Source: Peromyscus leucopus (taxonomy: Eukaryota; Chordata; Mammalia; Rodentia; Cricetidae). Taken from it: DNA of 64,000 bases. Every line of letters begins with the position of its first letter. Position 1 is the first letter of the stretch. Below, in pieces: positions 46,801 to 58,399 of the stretch. Made by a program: the position numbers and the translations under genes. The stretch lies in assembly GCF_004664715.2 (NCBI RefSeq), contig NC_051072.1, positions 30,091,994 through 30,155,993 on the forward strand, read 5' to 3'. The notes below the pieces were generated by a model. It was given only the letters and a program-made list of their open reading frames with translations. It had not been told where the DNA came from and did not search any database.

Positions 46801-48429
46801 CGCTCTCCACCTTAAAAACAAACTTTTCCTACAGGATGTCTTGGGGCTATTTCCACAGGAAACCAACTGTGATGAAGAGGCACATGTAGGAGCTTTGCGG
46901 GAAGTGCCCTTAAGAACATGTGTGACTCAGTAAAGGAAGCAATGTTGACAAGCAGGAAAAGTTGATCTGATACCAAGTGTCAGTAACCGTCTCAGCTGAT
47001 CCCAAAGGTGATAACCCTGTTGAGGTGTTCTCAGTTTTGCACACTTCACAGGGAGCCTTCATTGGATTTGACTGCCAAAGTGATTTTGCAAGGTGTTGGC
47101 AGATTTGGATCAATGGTCAGCAATTCTGGCAAGAGAATACATGTGTCTTTTCCAGAACCCTTTGTGCTTTCCCTGTATAACCTTCTCTTAAGGAAAATTT
47201 TGAGGGAGGGTTGCTCATTATTTTACCACATCAGGACAATTTCCATAAATGTTCTTATTTTGGATAAGATGATATCACAATCATCAGGAACCTTGGCTTA
47301 AAGGAACCTAGAATATGGGGAACTGTGGCATGTATTGGCCATTTACTGCCATGCAGCTTTATACAAAACTCTTAACAAATGTATTATTTAATCCTATCAC
47401 TGATCCAAGTCTTAGTAATTATTACAACATTTATAGTTATTCACGTTTACCTTATGTGGAGTGCCTTTCCCAATGTATTGCTAGAAACAGTCAGAATAAA
47501 AATATTTGTTTCTTTAACTCAAAAACACATGGCATTCCCAGCAGAACAGTGTCAACAAAGAGGTATGTTATTAAAATGGAATAGCTTGATTGTCTTTAAA
47601 ATTGTATTTCTGAAACTTGGAAAGCAGGACATAGTGCTAACTTTTTCTGTTAGAGAATACATATATGAGGATCAGAAAGAGGTTTTGGAGGAAGATCTTC
47701 ACTACATGACAGTGAATTAAGAGATAGAAAATAAACTTCAACCTTTTATTTTAAGCATATTTGGCTATCACAATTTGTGGGACATTATTATCATTCAGTC
47801 AGTCTTTTATTATAGACATTTTTGGCTGTCACAGTTAGTGGGACATTACTATCATTCAAACACTATAATGCACAAAGCAATCCAACATAACATTTTGAAA
47901 GTGTCAAGGCTAAAAACTCATTTCCCGAACAATATAATCAACAGAGAAAAGCCACTAATAAAATATAATCTTTGGAAAAATTTATAGTTTGAAAAAAATA
48001 ATATTTAATGTGGCTATTCAGATTTTTAGTTAGTAAATTACATTTATTCATTATGCCCAATGACCCTAAACAGGGTTTCAGAATTTAGTGTTCATCAACG
48101 AGGATGGTGAACTAAAAAAAATCTGTGAAATACCGAGTTATAATTTTAAAACTGCGGTGTGGCCTTTATACTTAAGTTTCTGCTAAATTTTCAGTAACAT
48201 AGAAGAAAAATTTCAAGATGGTCTCTGAACTCATAATTCTCCTACCTCATCCTCTATAGAATACTTTATTGACATGTTGTTCAATGAGGTCACATAGAGC
48301 TGAGGAATTACAGGCTATTACCAACATTCATGTCTATCCTTAAGAAGTAGATGGCAAAACCATTTGCTGAATATATGGCATACTTGAGTCATAAAACATG
48401 GAGAAATTAAACTGGTATTACCTGGAAGC
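46801..48429. other. Unassigned DNA with a diverged tandem duplication
   Basis: No gene recognised. A 61-base period duplication lies at 47761-47858. Open frames in 46977-47720 overlap in two phases and lack motifs. Confidence 0.4.
47761..47858 (+). repeat. Diverged tandem duplication
   Basis: ttggctatcacaatttgtgg plus gacattattatcattca (47761-47797) recurs as ttggctgtcacagttagtgg plus gacattactatcattca (47822-47858), five mismatches in 37. Confidence 0.8.
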
Positions 48430-49440
48430 TTTATCCCTACCACCTAGCTTTCATGGTGGTGGAAGATGCTATGTACGCTGTAGGGGAGAAAGGCAATTCT
48501 CAAGCTCACTTGGTTGTGAACCCTGCAACAACTGGCCTTAAAGGATATGATGCAATTGTGGCACAAATGATATGGAAGTAAACAACCACTCTACAAGTGT
48601 ATCTTAGGCCCACTTTGTGATATGGAATCCATATACGACACTGTTAAAAAGGCTGAGAACCTGTGGCTGACTAGGTCGTGGGCCCTAAGGGATAGCCCAA
48701 TACTATTGTTCTACTAAATGAACCTAACATTAAAAGGACACCTGATGGCTTATTGCTATATCTATAGATCAGAGCATCTCTTAGCTGTCAGGAGAGAAGC
48801 TTTTTCTTGCAGTAGATGGCAACTAACACAAAGACTTCCAACTGGGTAGTGTGTATAAAATACAAGATGTTGGAGTTCTGAGTCCTAATGGGCCATACAT
48901 GTGATACTCCTTCCTACAGGGCTAAGGAATCTTCAAGAAAGAAAGAAAAAAATTGTAAGAGCTAAAGGTGGTTGATAACATCAAGGACACAATATTTTCC
49001 AGACACAATAGGACATTTGTACATAGGAATTCATATCAATTGTGAAAACATGCAAATGACCTGTGCATGATCCAGTCAAAAAATACCCAACATAGGGGGA
49101 GTATGGTGGGTCCAAAGTTCTACCCCTAGCTGAGGAGCTGTTATCATTTGATGTCTGCTAAGGGAAGGAGAGTTAGTTTTATTTAATGAGTGATCCCTGT
49201 TAGGCTAACTGCATACAACGGTGGGCCCCACTCCCAAGATAAGTTGGGAAACTCAAAATGAACACAATGGGGAAAAGGCAAAAAAAAAAAAAAAGGGATA
49301 AATCTTAAAGTTTGATGGAAAGGGACGAAAGAGTATAGAGGGATATTACAGGAGGAGTTTGGGGAGGGTGTGAATATGTTCATTATATAAAACTTTATAA
49401 TTATATATAATTCTCAAAGAATTAGCAAAAATATTCTTAT
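48430..49440 (+). mobile_element. L1 3'UTR, plus strand
   Basis: aatccatatacgacactgtt, aaaggctgagaacctgtggc, gctttttcttgcagtagatg, ttctacccctagctgaggag and a purine-rich terminal block followed by an AT-rich end match rodent L1 3'UTR. About 1 kb; no coding sequence. Confidence 0.75.
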
Positions 49441-50530
49441 GAATAAATTAGGAAAGATGCTAGGCAGATTTTGTTTTTTGTTTTTTTAGAAAAGATCCTC
49501 TTGTTTGAAGGATACTACCACAAGCATTTTTTTCTATACATTGTTATCTCAAGACAGATTCACATAACTTTAGAAAATGAAGCATTATTATTAATTCATA
49601 GGTCTAAAAGAGGAAGAAATTAATCAGAAGATGATGAATTATCTAAAACCAAGATGCTTAATCCTAGTTCAAATAGCTGTGCATAGGATGTGAAGCCTCC
49701 TTTGAGGAGGGAAAATTTGATAGCATGTGTTGTATAATTGCTTCCTTCAAACAGAAACATTCTCTCTCTAAGGAAGTAGTGGGGTTCATGGGACTCAGGA
49801 AAGTGATGTGTACAAGGCTCAGGAAGCACCTGAAATGACAGGTTTTAAAAGGCCAGTCCCTAAGGTTACATAAGTAGCGAGCAGTTGCTGAGAGACAGGA
49901 AACTCTCTGGTGGAACTGCTCACAGGTTGGAAAGGCGCTCTGAGGTTCAGCTTTCATGCTGAGGTCGGCTTTTCAGTAACACTGCAGCCTCTGAGACATT
50001 AGATCTTTTATAGACAACTCTAAAAAAGCTCAGTGGTTCATCAAAATAGACTTGAATAGAATGGCTTTTTTTTTTTTTTTGGTTTGTCATTGGTTTCCTA
50101 TCTGGGGTGAATAGATGTTTCTTTGCATCTCTCCAAGCAGTCACCCAACAGCATCTAATTCCTGTGATGAAGTCTATTAATATAAGTACAATTTTATGAT
50201 GTTGTAATTGAAATGGGCAACATTCACTAGAATATATAAATTGTATTAGGCAACTCTATTTTATAGCCATGTCCTTTTGAATATGTACTTTAAAATCTGA
50301 TTATTAAAAAATGTATTCTGTTCATTTGTCTATGTAATCTACACAGGTTGTGATGTTTTGTTACAGCAGTCTGAAGATACTAAGGTGGTTTTGGGGTGTG
50401 TATGTCTGTGCCTAAATTTCTCCTATTCATACCCATGAAATGACCTTGTTTCTAAATATGAACATATTCCAGGAACTGTGGATTAAGAATTTAACCAATA
50501 GTGTAGTCCTTGTGTTTAAAATTTATTTTG
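49441..50530. other. No feature recognised
   Basis: Unique-looking DNA with a T15 run at 50066-50080. Minus-strand open frames 49620-50144 overlap and have no recognised domain. Confidence 0.4.
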
Positions 50531-50532
50531 TT

Positions 50533-50680
50533 GCTGGGCAGTGGTGGCACATGCCTTTAGTCCCAGCACTTGGGAGGCAGAGCCAGGAGGATCTCTGTGA
50601 GTTCACAGCCAGTCTGGTCTATAGAGCGAGATCCAGGACAGGCTCCAAAGCTACACAGAGAAACCCTGTCTCAAAAAAAT
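50533..50680 (+). repeat. B1 SINE, plus strand (cricetid type)
   Basis: gctgggcagtggtggcacat, cccagcacttgggaggcaga, gatctctgtgagttcacagc, gatccaggacaggctccaaa and gaaaccctgtctcaaaaaaa form a nearly complete B1. Confidence 0.97.
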
Positions 50681-53089
50681 TGTTTTGTTTTCCCATTAGT
50701 ACTGAATTAGAACTGAATTATGTAAATGATTGAAAACCATTACTTTAATAAGGTAAATAATCAAAAAATAAGGAAAAATAGAAGAAGAATAATTCAGGTT
50801 CCTTGTGCTAATTGCCCTTAACAATCTCTACTAGCAATAGTGTAGAGTTACTATTCATTGGAAGGAAGTAGAGTAGATTATTGGCTCCAATAAAAACCAT
50901 CATTTTCTTGTGAGTCTAATAAGGAAACACATGGTGGAAAGCTATTTAATATCATGTTGCTTTAAAACAGAGGAGAGTGGAAAGGTAAATGCACAGTTCC
51001 TGAGGGAAGGGGCTGGCTTGACTATCTCCTAGGGGAAGTAGGAGGTGAAATATAGAACATTTCTGGATGAGATGAGGAGGAATGACTGCAGACATCAATT
51101 TGAAAGTACAGTTTAGTTTCATTCGATTTCTACATGAGCATCAGCTTGAAATATAAAATGCATTTTGCATCCAGAACTCAAATTATCTGGAAAAGTCCGT
51201 AAGGTAGTAGCATTACTCACAACCAGGGCCATCATCCTTCAGTGTTTCTCATTTGGAAATCTCCATGGTAACACATCTAGTTCTCATACAACTTGTATAG
51301 ATAGATGTTGGCTTAAATACCATTGATGTCTGAGCATATTGATTTGTGTCAAAGAAAAACAGGTCTGTTAAGGATTCTGGTTTAAATACCATATATTAAA
51401 ATATTTTAATGTCGAATTGAATTAATAATTGACCCCTAACCCTAAAGCTTCCCATAACCATAAAACGCAGTCCTTTCAAAAATGTATAATACCTCACAGA
51501 AAACTGGTTTTAATTTACTTCTCCTTGAAAGACCTCTTTGAGGGTATTTGCATTGTCAGCAGCTTAAATTGACCACAGAAATGATAACTAAATAATTTAG
51601 AAAATTGTAAGATGATTTAGGCATTTAAGATGTGTATAAGGTAATTAAAACCAAACCTTAGGCGGGTTAAGGCCACACTGCAGTTGGTTATTCTGCAGCT
51701 GGGGTCACTGCCTACGTTGTACAAAGGCATATGTTCAATTTACAGATGTAATGAGGAACATGGGGTGTTTTGATTCTTCATTTGCCATGCTCATCTCTAG
51801 AGGATGCAATTGCCTGCGTTAAAAAAAAATGCATAGAGGCTCTTTTGTGGAGGGTAATAAATTGAGTGAAAGAATACATGTCACATGCATGTACAGTGGA
51901 CATATGGCTTTTTTCAGAGTGTGGGATTGTTGCCTTCAGCTGCTATCAGGATGGAGACTCATGGAAATGTTCGTTATTATCCACTTAGAAATAAGACCAG
52001 CTCCTTTGATCCTGCTAGTTTGATCATGATTATTCCATTTTAACTAATGCATGGTGTTTATAAATGTGTTTCAGTAGATTGTTTACTTACAAGGGAAATT
52101 TCTGATGTTTTCCCCTAATCCACAAAAGGGAAGAGGAATGCAGGTTGTAAAGTCTTCTTTTGTCTCTTGTATACATGATACATTAAAAGATGTAACATAA
52201 GTTTTTCCATTTTTATTCTACAATTAAAACAATAAATGATATTGTGTATTCAACTTTTTTTTGTACACTGATTTCTCAAAAACACTAGCACGTGTTCATG
52301 GGAGAATTTTAAAATAGTATTTACAGCATCAATATGATACAAGGTGATGTTTCTTATAAGGACTGGCTTCTTTTTCATTGCAAATTTGTAATCCATTCCA
52401 CTGATCCTTCTCTAAGGTGTGTAAAATGATGGAGAGCCTGGCTATATTCAGGACCCTATTCTTGGCTTAAAACAGAACAAACATATTACTTTCATTTAAA
52501 AACTGCACAAAAGAGAAAGATCTTCATATCTCTCTCATTTGGAAAAATAAATGGCAGATGATTGGAATTGATTAAAAATATATGGGAACAAGATATAGTT
52601 TATTTTAAGCACACGTAACTAGAAATTATCCAGTTTCTGGACCTACCTACCTCTGAATTTTATTTTACCTTTTTATTATTCTCCTTTCTCTTTTCCTCCT
52701 TAGTTTAGTGGCTAGTTCTTCATTCCTTTGTGTGAACATCTAAAAACTGTACCCTGTCTCTTTGTGGTCACATGAATAAAGACTGGCACTTCACAATGCC
52801 TAAATCCCTTGACACGCTAGTAGACTGCTCCTGAAGTCAATTGATAACTTATTCAAAATAGAGCAGTAAGAGTCATACATAGGATGCTTCAGTTTTTCAT
52901 CTTGAGAAGAGAAAATTTGAGGTTTTAGAGTTGGAAAGAAACAACTTGGAAGCAAGTGGTCCTCGACTATCTACAGTCAATCAGCTGAGAGGAAATGAAG
53001 GAGAGGAATAAGTGCTTAGAGCTTTATTTTCCAATTCTGGAAGAGTTCTGAAGTTTTTCCCCCAGCACCCTTCCAAGACAAATCATTTT
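50681..53089. other. Mostly single-copy-looking DNA
   Basis: About 2.4 kb with no repeat I can name. 51650-51730 is less AT-rich and includes a Pu/Py-balanced CpG pair. No gene recognised. Confidence 0.4.
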
Positions 53090-53101
53090 CATACCTTAGT
53101 T

Positions 53102-53103
<2 letters not shown>

Positions 53104-53132
<29 letters not shown>

Positions 53133-53279
53133 GGTTTTTCGAGACAGGGTTTCTCTGTGTAGCTTTGCGCCTTTCCTGGAACTCACTTGGTAGCCCAGGC
53201 TGGCCTCGAACTCACAGAGATCCGCCTGCCTCTGCCTCCCGAGTGCTGGGATTAAAGGCGTGCGCCACCAACGCCCGGC
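53104..53279 (-). repeat. Young B1 SINE, minus strand, with perfect 14-bp TSD
   Basis: A long T-tract (the A tail) is followed by cgagacagggtttctctgtg, agctttgcgcctttcctgga, gctgggattaaaggcgtgcg and accaacgcccggc. cataccttagttta flanks it at 53090-53103 and 53280-53293 with no mismatch. Retains many CpGs, so it is likely recent. It sits about 0.75 kb beyond the Fgf10 poly(A) signals. Confidence 0.98.
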
Positions 53280-53293
53280 CATACCTTAGTTTA

Positions 53294-53983
53294 AATTGCA
53301 AAGGTCTCATCTGTCAAGGTAGACAGCCTCTTATCACAGGATTTGTTTGCATCCATATGTGCCGTTCTGAAGCGCAGGTCATTATCTCTTAAATATTTCT
53401 AACTTCCCATGTATATATCTTTATTTAAACAAACTAAGAGCTAGTAATTCCCTAATATGAAAAATGTTGTTTACGTTGTTGAATACTCAAACCAATAATT
53501 AACAGCATTCTAATTATTAGAAGTATGTTACACAAAACTGATCTACTAGAAATATGTCCACAAACTTGCTTGGGCCCTGGAATCAACTTGCATCATTATT
53601 TTTTTTTTTTTCTGCCTACTTTTCAAATCAAATTCATTGGTCTGTTCCATCGCCTGGAAGTCTGATTTTGCAGCTCCTGGCTTGCCTCCAAAAGCCTTTC
53701 ATTGTTGCACAAGCCATCCTTGTTTTCAATTCATTCTTCTTTATCCACTGTGTAAACTAGGTGGACCTGAATAGTTAGGAAAACTGAAAGCATTTGGTTG
53801 TTATTAGGGTAAGGACAGCCGACTCACACATGTAAAACATTAAAGAAACCTTACAAATGTTTGAGTAATTTTTTTTTCTGTTGTTGTTGTTTGGGGCTGT
53901 GGGGCATTTAACCACATCCTGTCATGCACACAACCCCAGAGATTCTCTCATTACCAGGTAGAGTTTTAGGCTAATAAAATAAC

Positions 53984-53985
<2 letters not shown>
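53294..53985. other. No feature recognised
   Basis: Immediate downstream flank of Fgf10. Contains short T-tracts (53598-53611, 53870-53877). Confidence 0.4.

Positions 53986-54017
<32 letters not shown>
53986..54017. repeat. (GA)n microsatellite
   Basis: About 15 GA units; on the Fgf10 strand it is a CU-rich tract just past the poly(A) signals. Confidence 0.97.
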
Positions 54018-54020
<3 letters not shown>

Positions 54021-54033
54021 CAAAGACAATATT

Positions 54034-54069
54034 TTTATTTTCTTTCCCCAGCATTTTATTGCCTTTATT
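54034..54069 (-). terminator. Fgf10: Fgf10 distal polyadenylation signal cluster
   Basis: Three AATAAA hexamers on the minus strand lie within 36 bases (54064-54069, 54055-54060, 54034-54039). Transcript downstream of the first two is followed by U-rich and CU-rich sequence made by the (GA)n tract of the plus strand (53986-54017), a plausible downstream element. Cleavage would be expected near 54035-54050. Confidence 0.7.
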
Positions 54070-56081
54070 TAAATGTAACATAATATACACTGTTCAGCCT
54101 CTTAGGGGGTAGGAGGAGGGAGTGGTTCTGTCTTTCAGGAGTCTCAGTGCCAGCCAGCGCTCACACGGCCTGGTATCTGTGGCTGACACCCTTTAGCATG
54201 GTGGGGCCAGCGCCCACACTTCCCACAGAGGCAGAGCTCCTCATTTTTTTTTTTCAAACACACAACATTTAGGACTGGACTCCTTTTCTTTCAGTAGTAG
54301 TAAAAGGGGCTATCAATATCAAACAAAGATGCAAATTTTTAATGCAGTAAAATCCTCACTCTTTATCAAATGGTTTCTGTATTTATCTCTGTTAGGATGT
54401 ATACAGGGAAAGATGTAGAGTGGGGGAGGGGGAAAGATGTTTTCTATTTTTGGACTCTGCAAGCTTTGATATATTTTGCTAGAAGCTGTTTAATGTCTTG
54501 AGTACTATAATGATGACTGTTTACACGTAGTCTCTTTAGTAATCTAAATGGCAATGTGAAATAAGAATCCAGCGTCTGCCCTATTTGCTGTTACTCTGGT
54601 CATTGAATACCATAGTTTGTCTCCCCAAACATTTAATTTTGGTTGTGGGTGGTCTGTGTTCATGTGTCAGGTATAATTATTATTTTAAAATAAAAGAAAA
54701 AAAGAGATACCCAGTTTTTCTAGAGATGCATCACATTAGAGGTCTCAGACTCAGTTGCCAATTCAATTTTAACATACAGAATCCAACCACAAAAGTATAC
54801 ATGTTTAAAATCCCATTTGTCACAAAACAAGTTGAAAGAAAAATACCATAAAAATGCAAATATACCCATAAACCAAAGCACTGTGCTTCTGTGCATTTCT
54901 CTTGAAATAACAGGTTTTCAAAGAATCATAAAATATGATCTTTGTTGGATTACCCTGTGGGAACATTCTCAAAAAGCTGATTTTTAAATAACTGATTAAC
55001 CTTTAACTTAATATTTTAAATAATTGATTTGCACTGGCTAAGCATCAGCACAAATAAGTTAGAAGAGGTCCACAAATCACCAGTCTTTGTAGAGGTTAAA
55101 TTTTTAGTAAAAAGAACGTTTGGTGAGTCTTTTGTTTGTACCAAAATACTGTATCCAAACAATAAAAATAAAAAGACTTTTAAAATAAAAAGATAAACTG
55201 CAGCATCAATATAGTGTTAAAATTATCCTTTGAAATATTTAGAACAAATAATATTTTTGTTTACATTTTTAAATCACTACAGACACTGCAAATAAGGCTT
55301 ATGTGTTTATTTAGTGAAATACACGTGACAGTGAGTGGTACACTTATGTTCTGCTTTCTATACCTGCTCTAAGAAAATGAATTTTGATGTGGTTATATTA
55401 TGGAACCTTCTAGAAGACTTTAAATGTACAGAAAACAAGCTTTATTTGGTTTTGTAAAGACTAGATCATACAGCTTGAATGGTTTTCAGTATGTGGTTAC
55501 ACATATACCAGGATATATTTACTCAGTTTTAGCCCCTGGGAGAGTTGCACTTCATATGAAATTCCTTTTTGGTTCCTTTTAGGGGGGAAGCATTCTGTGG
55601 GACTTTCAAAGGGATCTTGTCTATGCAGATAACCTTTCCATCATTGCCACTGTGAGCTATAGTGAGCCATCATCAGTCAAAAACAAAATCAATCAATCAA
55701 ACAAACAAAAAACCAAATGAACAAAATGAAACAAAACAAAACAAAAAAACAAGGTTAGGCTAAAATCTAACAATTCATTTTCCTTCTTTTTGTATATTCA
55801 TGGAGATGAAATAAGGCAATGGAAGAGAATTTGGCCTTCTATGTTTTTAGGTAAGGAAGCCTCAGGACTGATGTGTATTGGCAAATGATGACAAATAGCT
55901 GTTCCTCAAGCTATAGCAGAACCCCGCCATAGACATCCCTGACAGTTCTTCTTGCAGAAGTGCAAATTAAGTCAACTGATAGCACATGGGGCACTTGTAC
56001 TGCTCCCTTGAGCTCATCTCTTACTTCTGAAGTGTTTGCCAAGTTTTTAAAACACTTTGTCATGAACATGCATAGGGTGCC

Positions 56082-56104
56082 AAAAAAAAAAAAAAAAAAA
56101 AAAA
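56082..56104 (-). repeat. Fgf10: Poly(U) tract in Fgf10 3'UTR
   Basis: Twenty-three consecutive A on the plus strand, hence U23 in the transcript. No SINE body is attached. Confidence 0.9.
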
Positions 56105-56175
56105 TGAGAAGGCAAATCAGAGGGCAGCACTGAGGATACTCTTTAAAACCCCAAAAGATATTTAACATCCTATTA

Positions 56176-56184
56176 AATAAATAA
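56176..56184 (-). promoter_or_regulatory. Fgf10: AU-rich element nonamer in Fgf10 3'UTR
   Basis: The transcript strand reads UUAUUUAUU, the core ARE nonamer, inside GUUAUUUAUUUAAUA with overlapping AUUUA pentamers. It lies about 650 bases after the stop codon. AREs of this form bind decay factors such as TTP or stabilisers such as HuR; function here is inferred only. Confidence 0.4.
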
Positions 56185-56522
56185 CTTAGAAAGAAATAGT
56201 AAAGGATGAAGGCAGAATGCACAAGCATACCATACTATTTGTATTGTTAGAACAGTTTCACACTAATGTGTTTATATTTGTAAATCTGATCCAATTCTTC
56301 CATGGTGCCACACCCAAATCTCCTTTGGTTGTGCATATGATATGACCCAAGTGCTTTCCAGTAAATGCTTGCGTGTCTTACTGCTCATTGAATCATCAGG
56401 CTTGAATGAGCAATGAAAGTCTTTGATATGTGTTCATTATTCCATAAATAACTTTCCCAAAGATCATTCAACAGATTGTTCCATGTCCTTTAAGTTCTAT
56501 CTCAGAAGTTCAAAAATAAAAA

Positions 56523-56550
56523 CTTAAACAAACAAACAAACAAACAAACA
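56523..56550 (-). repeat. Fgf10: (GUUU)n tract in Fgf10 3'UTR
   Basis: About six tandem AAAC units on the plus strand, GUUU in the transcript, about 280 bases after the stop. Confidence 0.9.
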
Positions 56551-56831
56551 CAAAGAAAAACCCAGCCACAACATTGTTCACTTGGGGATAACTTCCATCC
56601 CACTTGATTTGCCTCTGTCTTGGGTATAAGGCATGACGCAGAGCTAATGAAAAGAACTTCATATGTCAGGAGTGAGTACAAAAGCCTCCAAAGCCTTCCT
56701 TCCTTTAAGCAAGCTGAGCTCTGTGATAGGTCTTTGCCTTTTACACTACAGTCTTCTGTGAGGATACCAACTCCAGCTCTTCCTGGCCAAAGAGTCTTTG
56801 GTTGTACTGTGTCCACCAACAGTGCCTTCTT

Positions 56832-57029
56832 CTATGAGTGGACCACCATCGGGAGGAAGTGAGCAGAGGTGTTTTTCCTCCGTGTTTTTTGTCCTCTCCG
56901 GGGAGCCCCTTTTCCATTCAATGCCACATACATTTGCCTGCCATTGTGTTGCCAGTTAAAGGATGCATAGGTATTGTATCCATTTTCCTCTATCCTCTCT
57001 TTCAGCTTACAGTCATTGTTAAATTCTTT
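56832..57029 (-). CDS. Fgf10: Fgf10 coding exon 3 (C-terminal coding part, with stop)
   Basis: Sixty-five codons plus stop on the minus strand, beginning [12 protein letters not shown] and ending [10 protein letters not shown], then TAG at 56834-56832. It completes the FGF beta-trefoil. Cys150 and the NGY segment belong to the FGF-family signature, G-x-L-x-G-x(6)-D-C-x-L-x-E-x(6)-Y, which begins in exon 2. A basic run ([12 protein letters not shown]) near the C-terminus fits heparan-sulfate binding. The acceptor reads cctttgcag, ending at 57030. Ile156 and Arg193, positions I recall as altered in LADD and ALSG patients, fall where expected when numbered as human residues 144-208. The frame stays open upstream to an ATG at 57137, but that stretch is intron 2 sequence behind the acceptor. 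The coding part appears intact. Confidence 0.98.
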   Translation of the reverse strand, partial: KEFNNDCKLKERIEENGYNTYASFNWQHNGRQMYVALNGKGAPRRGQKTRRKNTSAHFLPMVVHS

Positions 57030-57849
57030 CTGCAAAGGAAAAACATTGTTATTTATTTGTATGATGATGATACTGGATTCCACACTATGTAAACCATCTA
57101 ATGAGCTACAGTCCATTGTCTTGTTTATAGCTGCCATTTTTACATAAATTTCTCACTTCATATACCATGCCAACAACAGAAGAGTCAAAATTCCTAACCA
57201 CAAAACAGATTCTGTGTTTGAAAACGCATGACTCATCTTTGATTAATCACCACAGCATCATTTTTCTGGCCCTTTCATAAGTTGACAGGCTTTGAATATA
57301 ACATGGTTTAAGTGCCTAGAATGATTGTCAGGAAGTAGATATCATAGTAACAATATTTATGATGGATCAGCTACAGGGGATAGGGTTATATCTTGTCTTT
57401 CATAGTGTGCAATATAGATCCTATAGGAAAAATAGAATCACCAGAAATGTGGGCTCATCACATTTATAAACATTATCTACCTAAAGATCAACTCAAGGAA
57501 TGTTTTAAAGCTAAGATAAAGAAAATGCCTTGTGTGGGGATTGGGAATGTGGTTTACTTGGTAAAGTTCTTACATAGCAAAGTCTGACTGGTAACTCACC
57601 ATGTAGCTTTACTTCTGATCCAATTGCCTCTACATTCTAAGTGTTTAGATTATACATATGTGGTTGGGGAGCTCACAGGCCCTAGGAATTAACCTACTGC
57701 TATTATTTTTATAAATAAAGAGTATCAAACTTCCCTCTAAATCTCTGTCTCTTTACTGGTAGATTAGCACACCTTTTAGAACTCATCAGAGAAGTTTCTT
57801 TTTGTAGTGGAGGGTGATTAGTGCAGAAACACAACTGGTCAAAGTGTGG

Positions 57850-58385
57850 AGAACAGATGTCTGTAGACTATAATTCACACCCATCTCCCTAAGGTTTAGG
57901 GATGATTATGTAAGAGTGGGGAGAAAGATTGTAAGACCCAGAGGTAAGAGAGTTGGAGAAAACAGTGACTGAAGGACATGACAGGACCACCACCACCATG
58001 GCACCCAAGAACCCACAGCAACTGTGGCTGTCTATAGAATTGCACAAGGTCAAGACAGCTGACATTCTAGCACAAGGTAGGGAAGAGTCATGGGCCCCAC
58101 CTCTGAGGCACTATGGAAGGCAATGGCTTCAAGGAGAAGTGCCAGTTTTCTTTAGGGTCCCGGTCAGTCTACCATTCCCCAGTGGATGACCCCACATCTA
58201 GGAATGTGTAAACAGCACAAATTTGAATCCATGGATATTTTCAAAACAGATGGCAGCAAACTGGAGGGAGAAGATAAGGAGGTGGAGGTGTGTCTTGAAG
58301 GAGACAGGGTAAGAATCTGGTCTTGAATATGATAAAAATCCAGTGTATGAAATTCTTAAAGAGTCAATAAAAGTATCTTAAAACA
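57850..58385 (+). mobile_element. L1 3'UTR in Fgf10 intron 2, plus strand
   Basis: acaaggtcaagacagctgac, catgggccccacctctgagg, ttctttagggtcccggtcag, ccagtggatgaccccacatc and gtgtaaacagcacaaatttg match L1 3'UTR; the end is purine-rich and closes with caataaaagtatcttaaaac. Antisense to Fgf10. The open frame at 57953-58189 is not a gene. Confidence 0.8.
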
Positions 58386-58399
58386 AATATCTAAACAAG

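Larger units (their letters stand above)
54040..56831 (-). other. Fgf10: Fgf10 3'UTR (inferred extent)
   Basis: About 2.8 kb follow the stop codon before a strong poly(A) signal cluster. I recognise no SINE or LINE in this stretch, in contrast with the repeat-packed DNA on its left, which fits a retained UTR. On the transcript strand it contains a U23 tract (from 56082-56104), (GUUU)n (56523-56550), a GUUU/GUUUU-rich stretch (55683-55750) and an AU-rich nonamer (56176-56184). Possible earlier AATAAA signals lie at 55306-55311 and 55441-55446, so shorter isoforms are possible. The extent is inferred from sequence signals, not transcripts. Confidence 0.75.

Noticed and set aside
57030..57137. 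In-frame N-terminal extension of Fgf10 exon 3 starting with ATG
   Set aside because: A cctttgcag acceptor lies exactly where FGF10 homology starts and the extension shares nothing with FGF10, so it is intron read-through.
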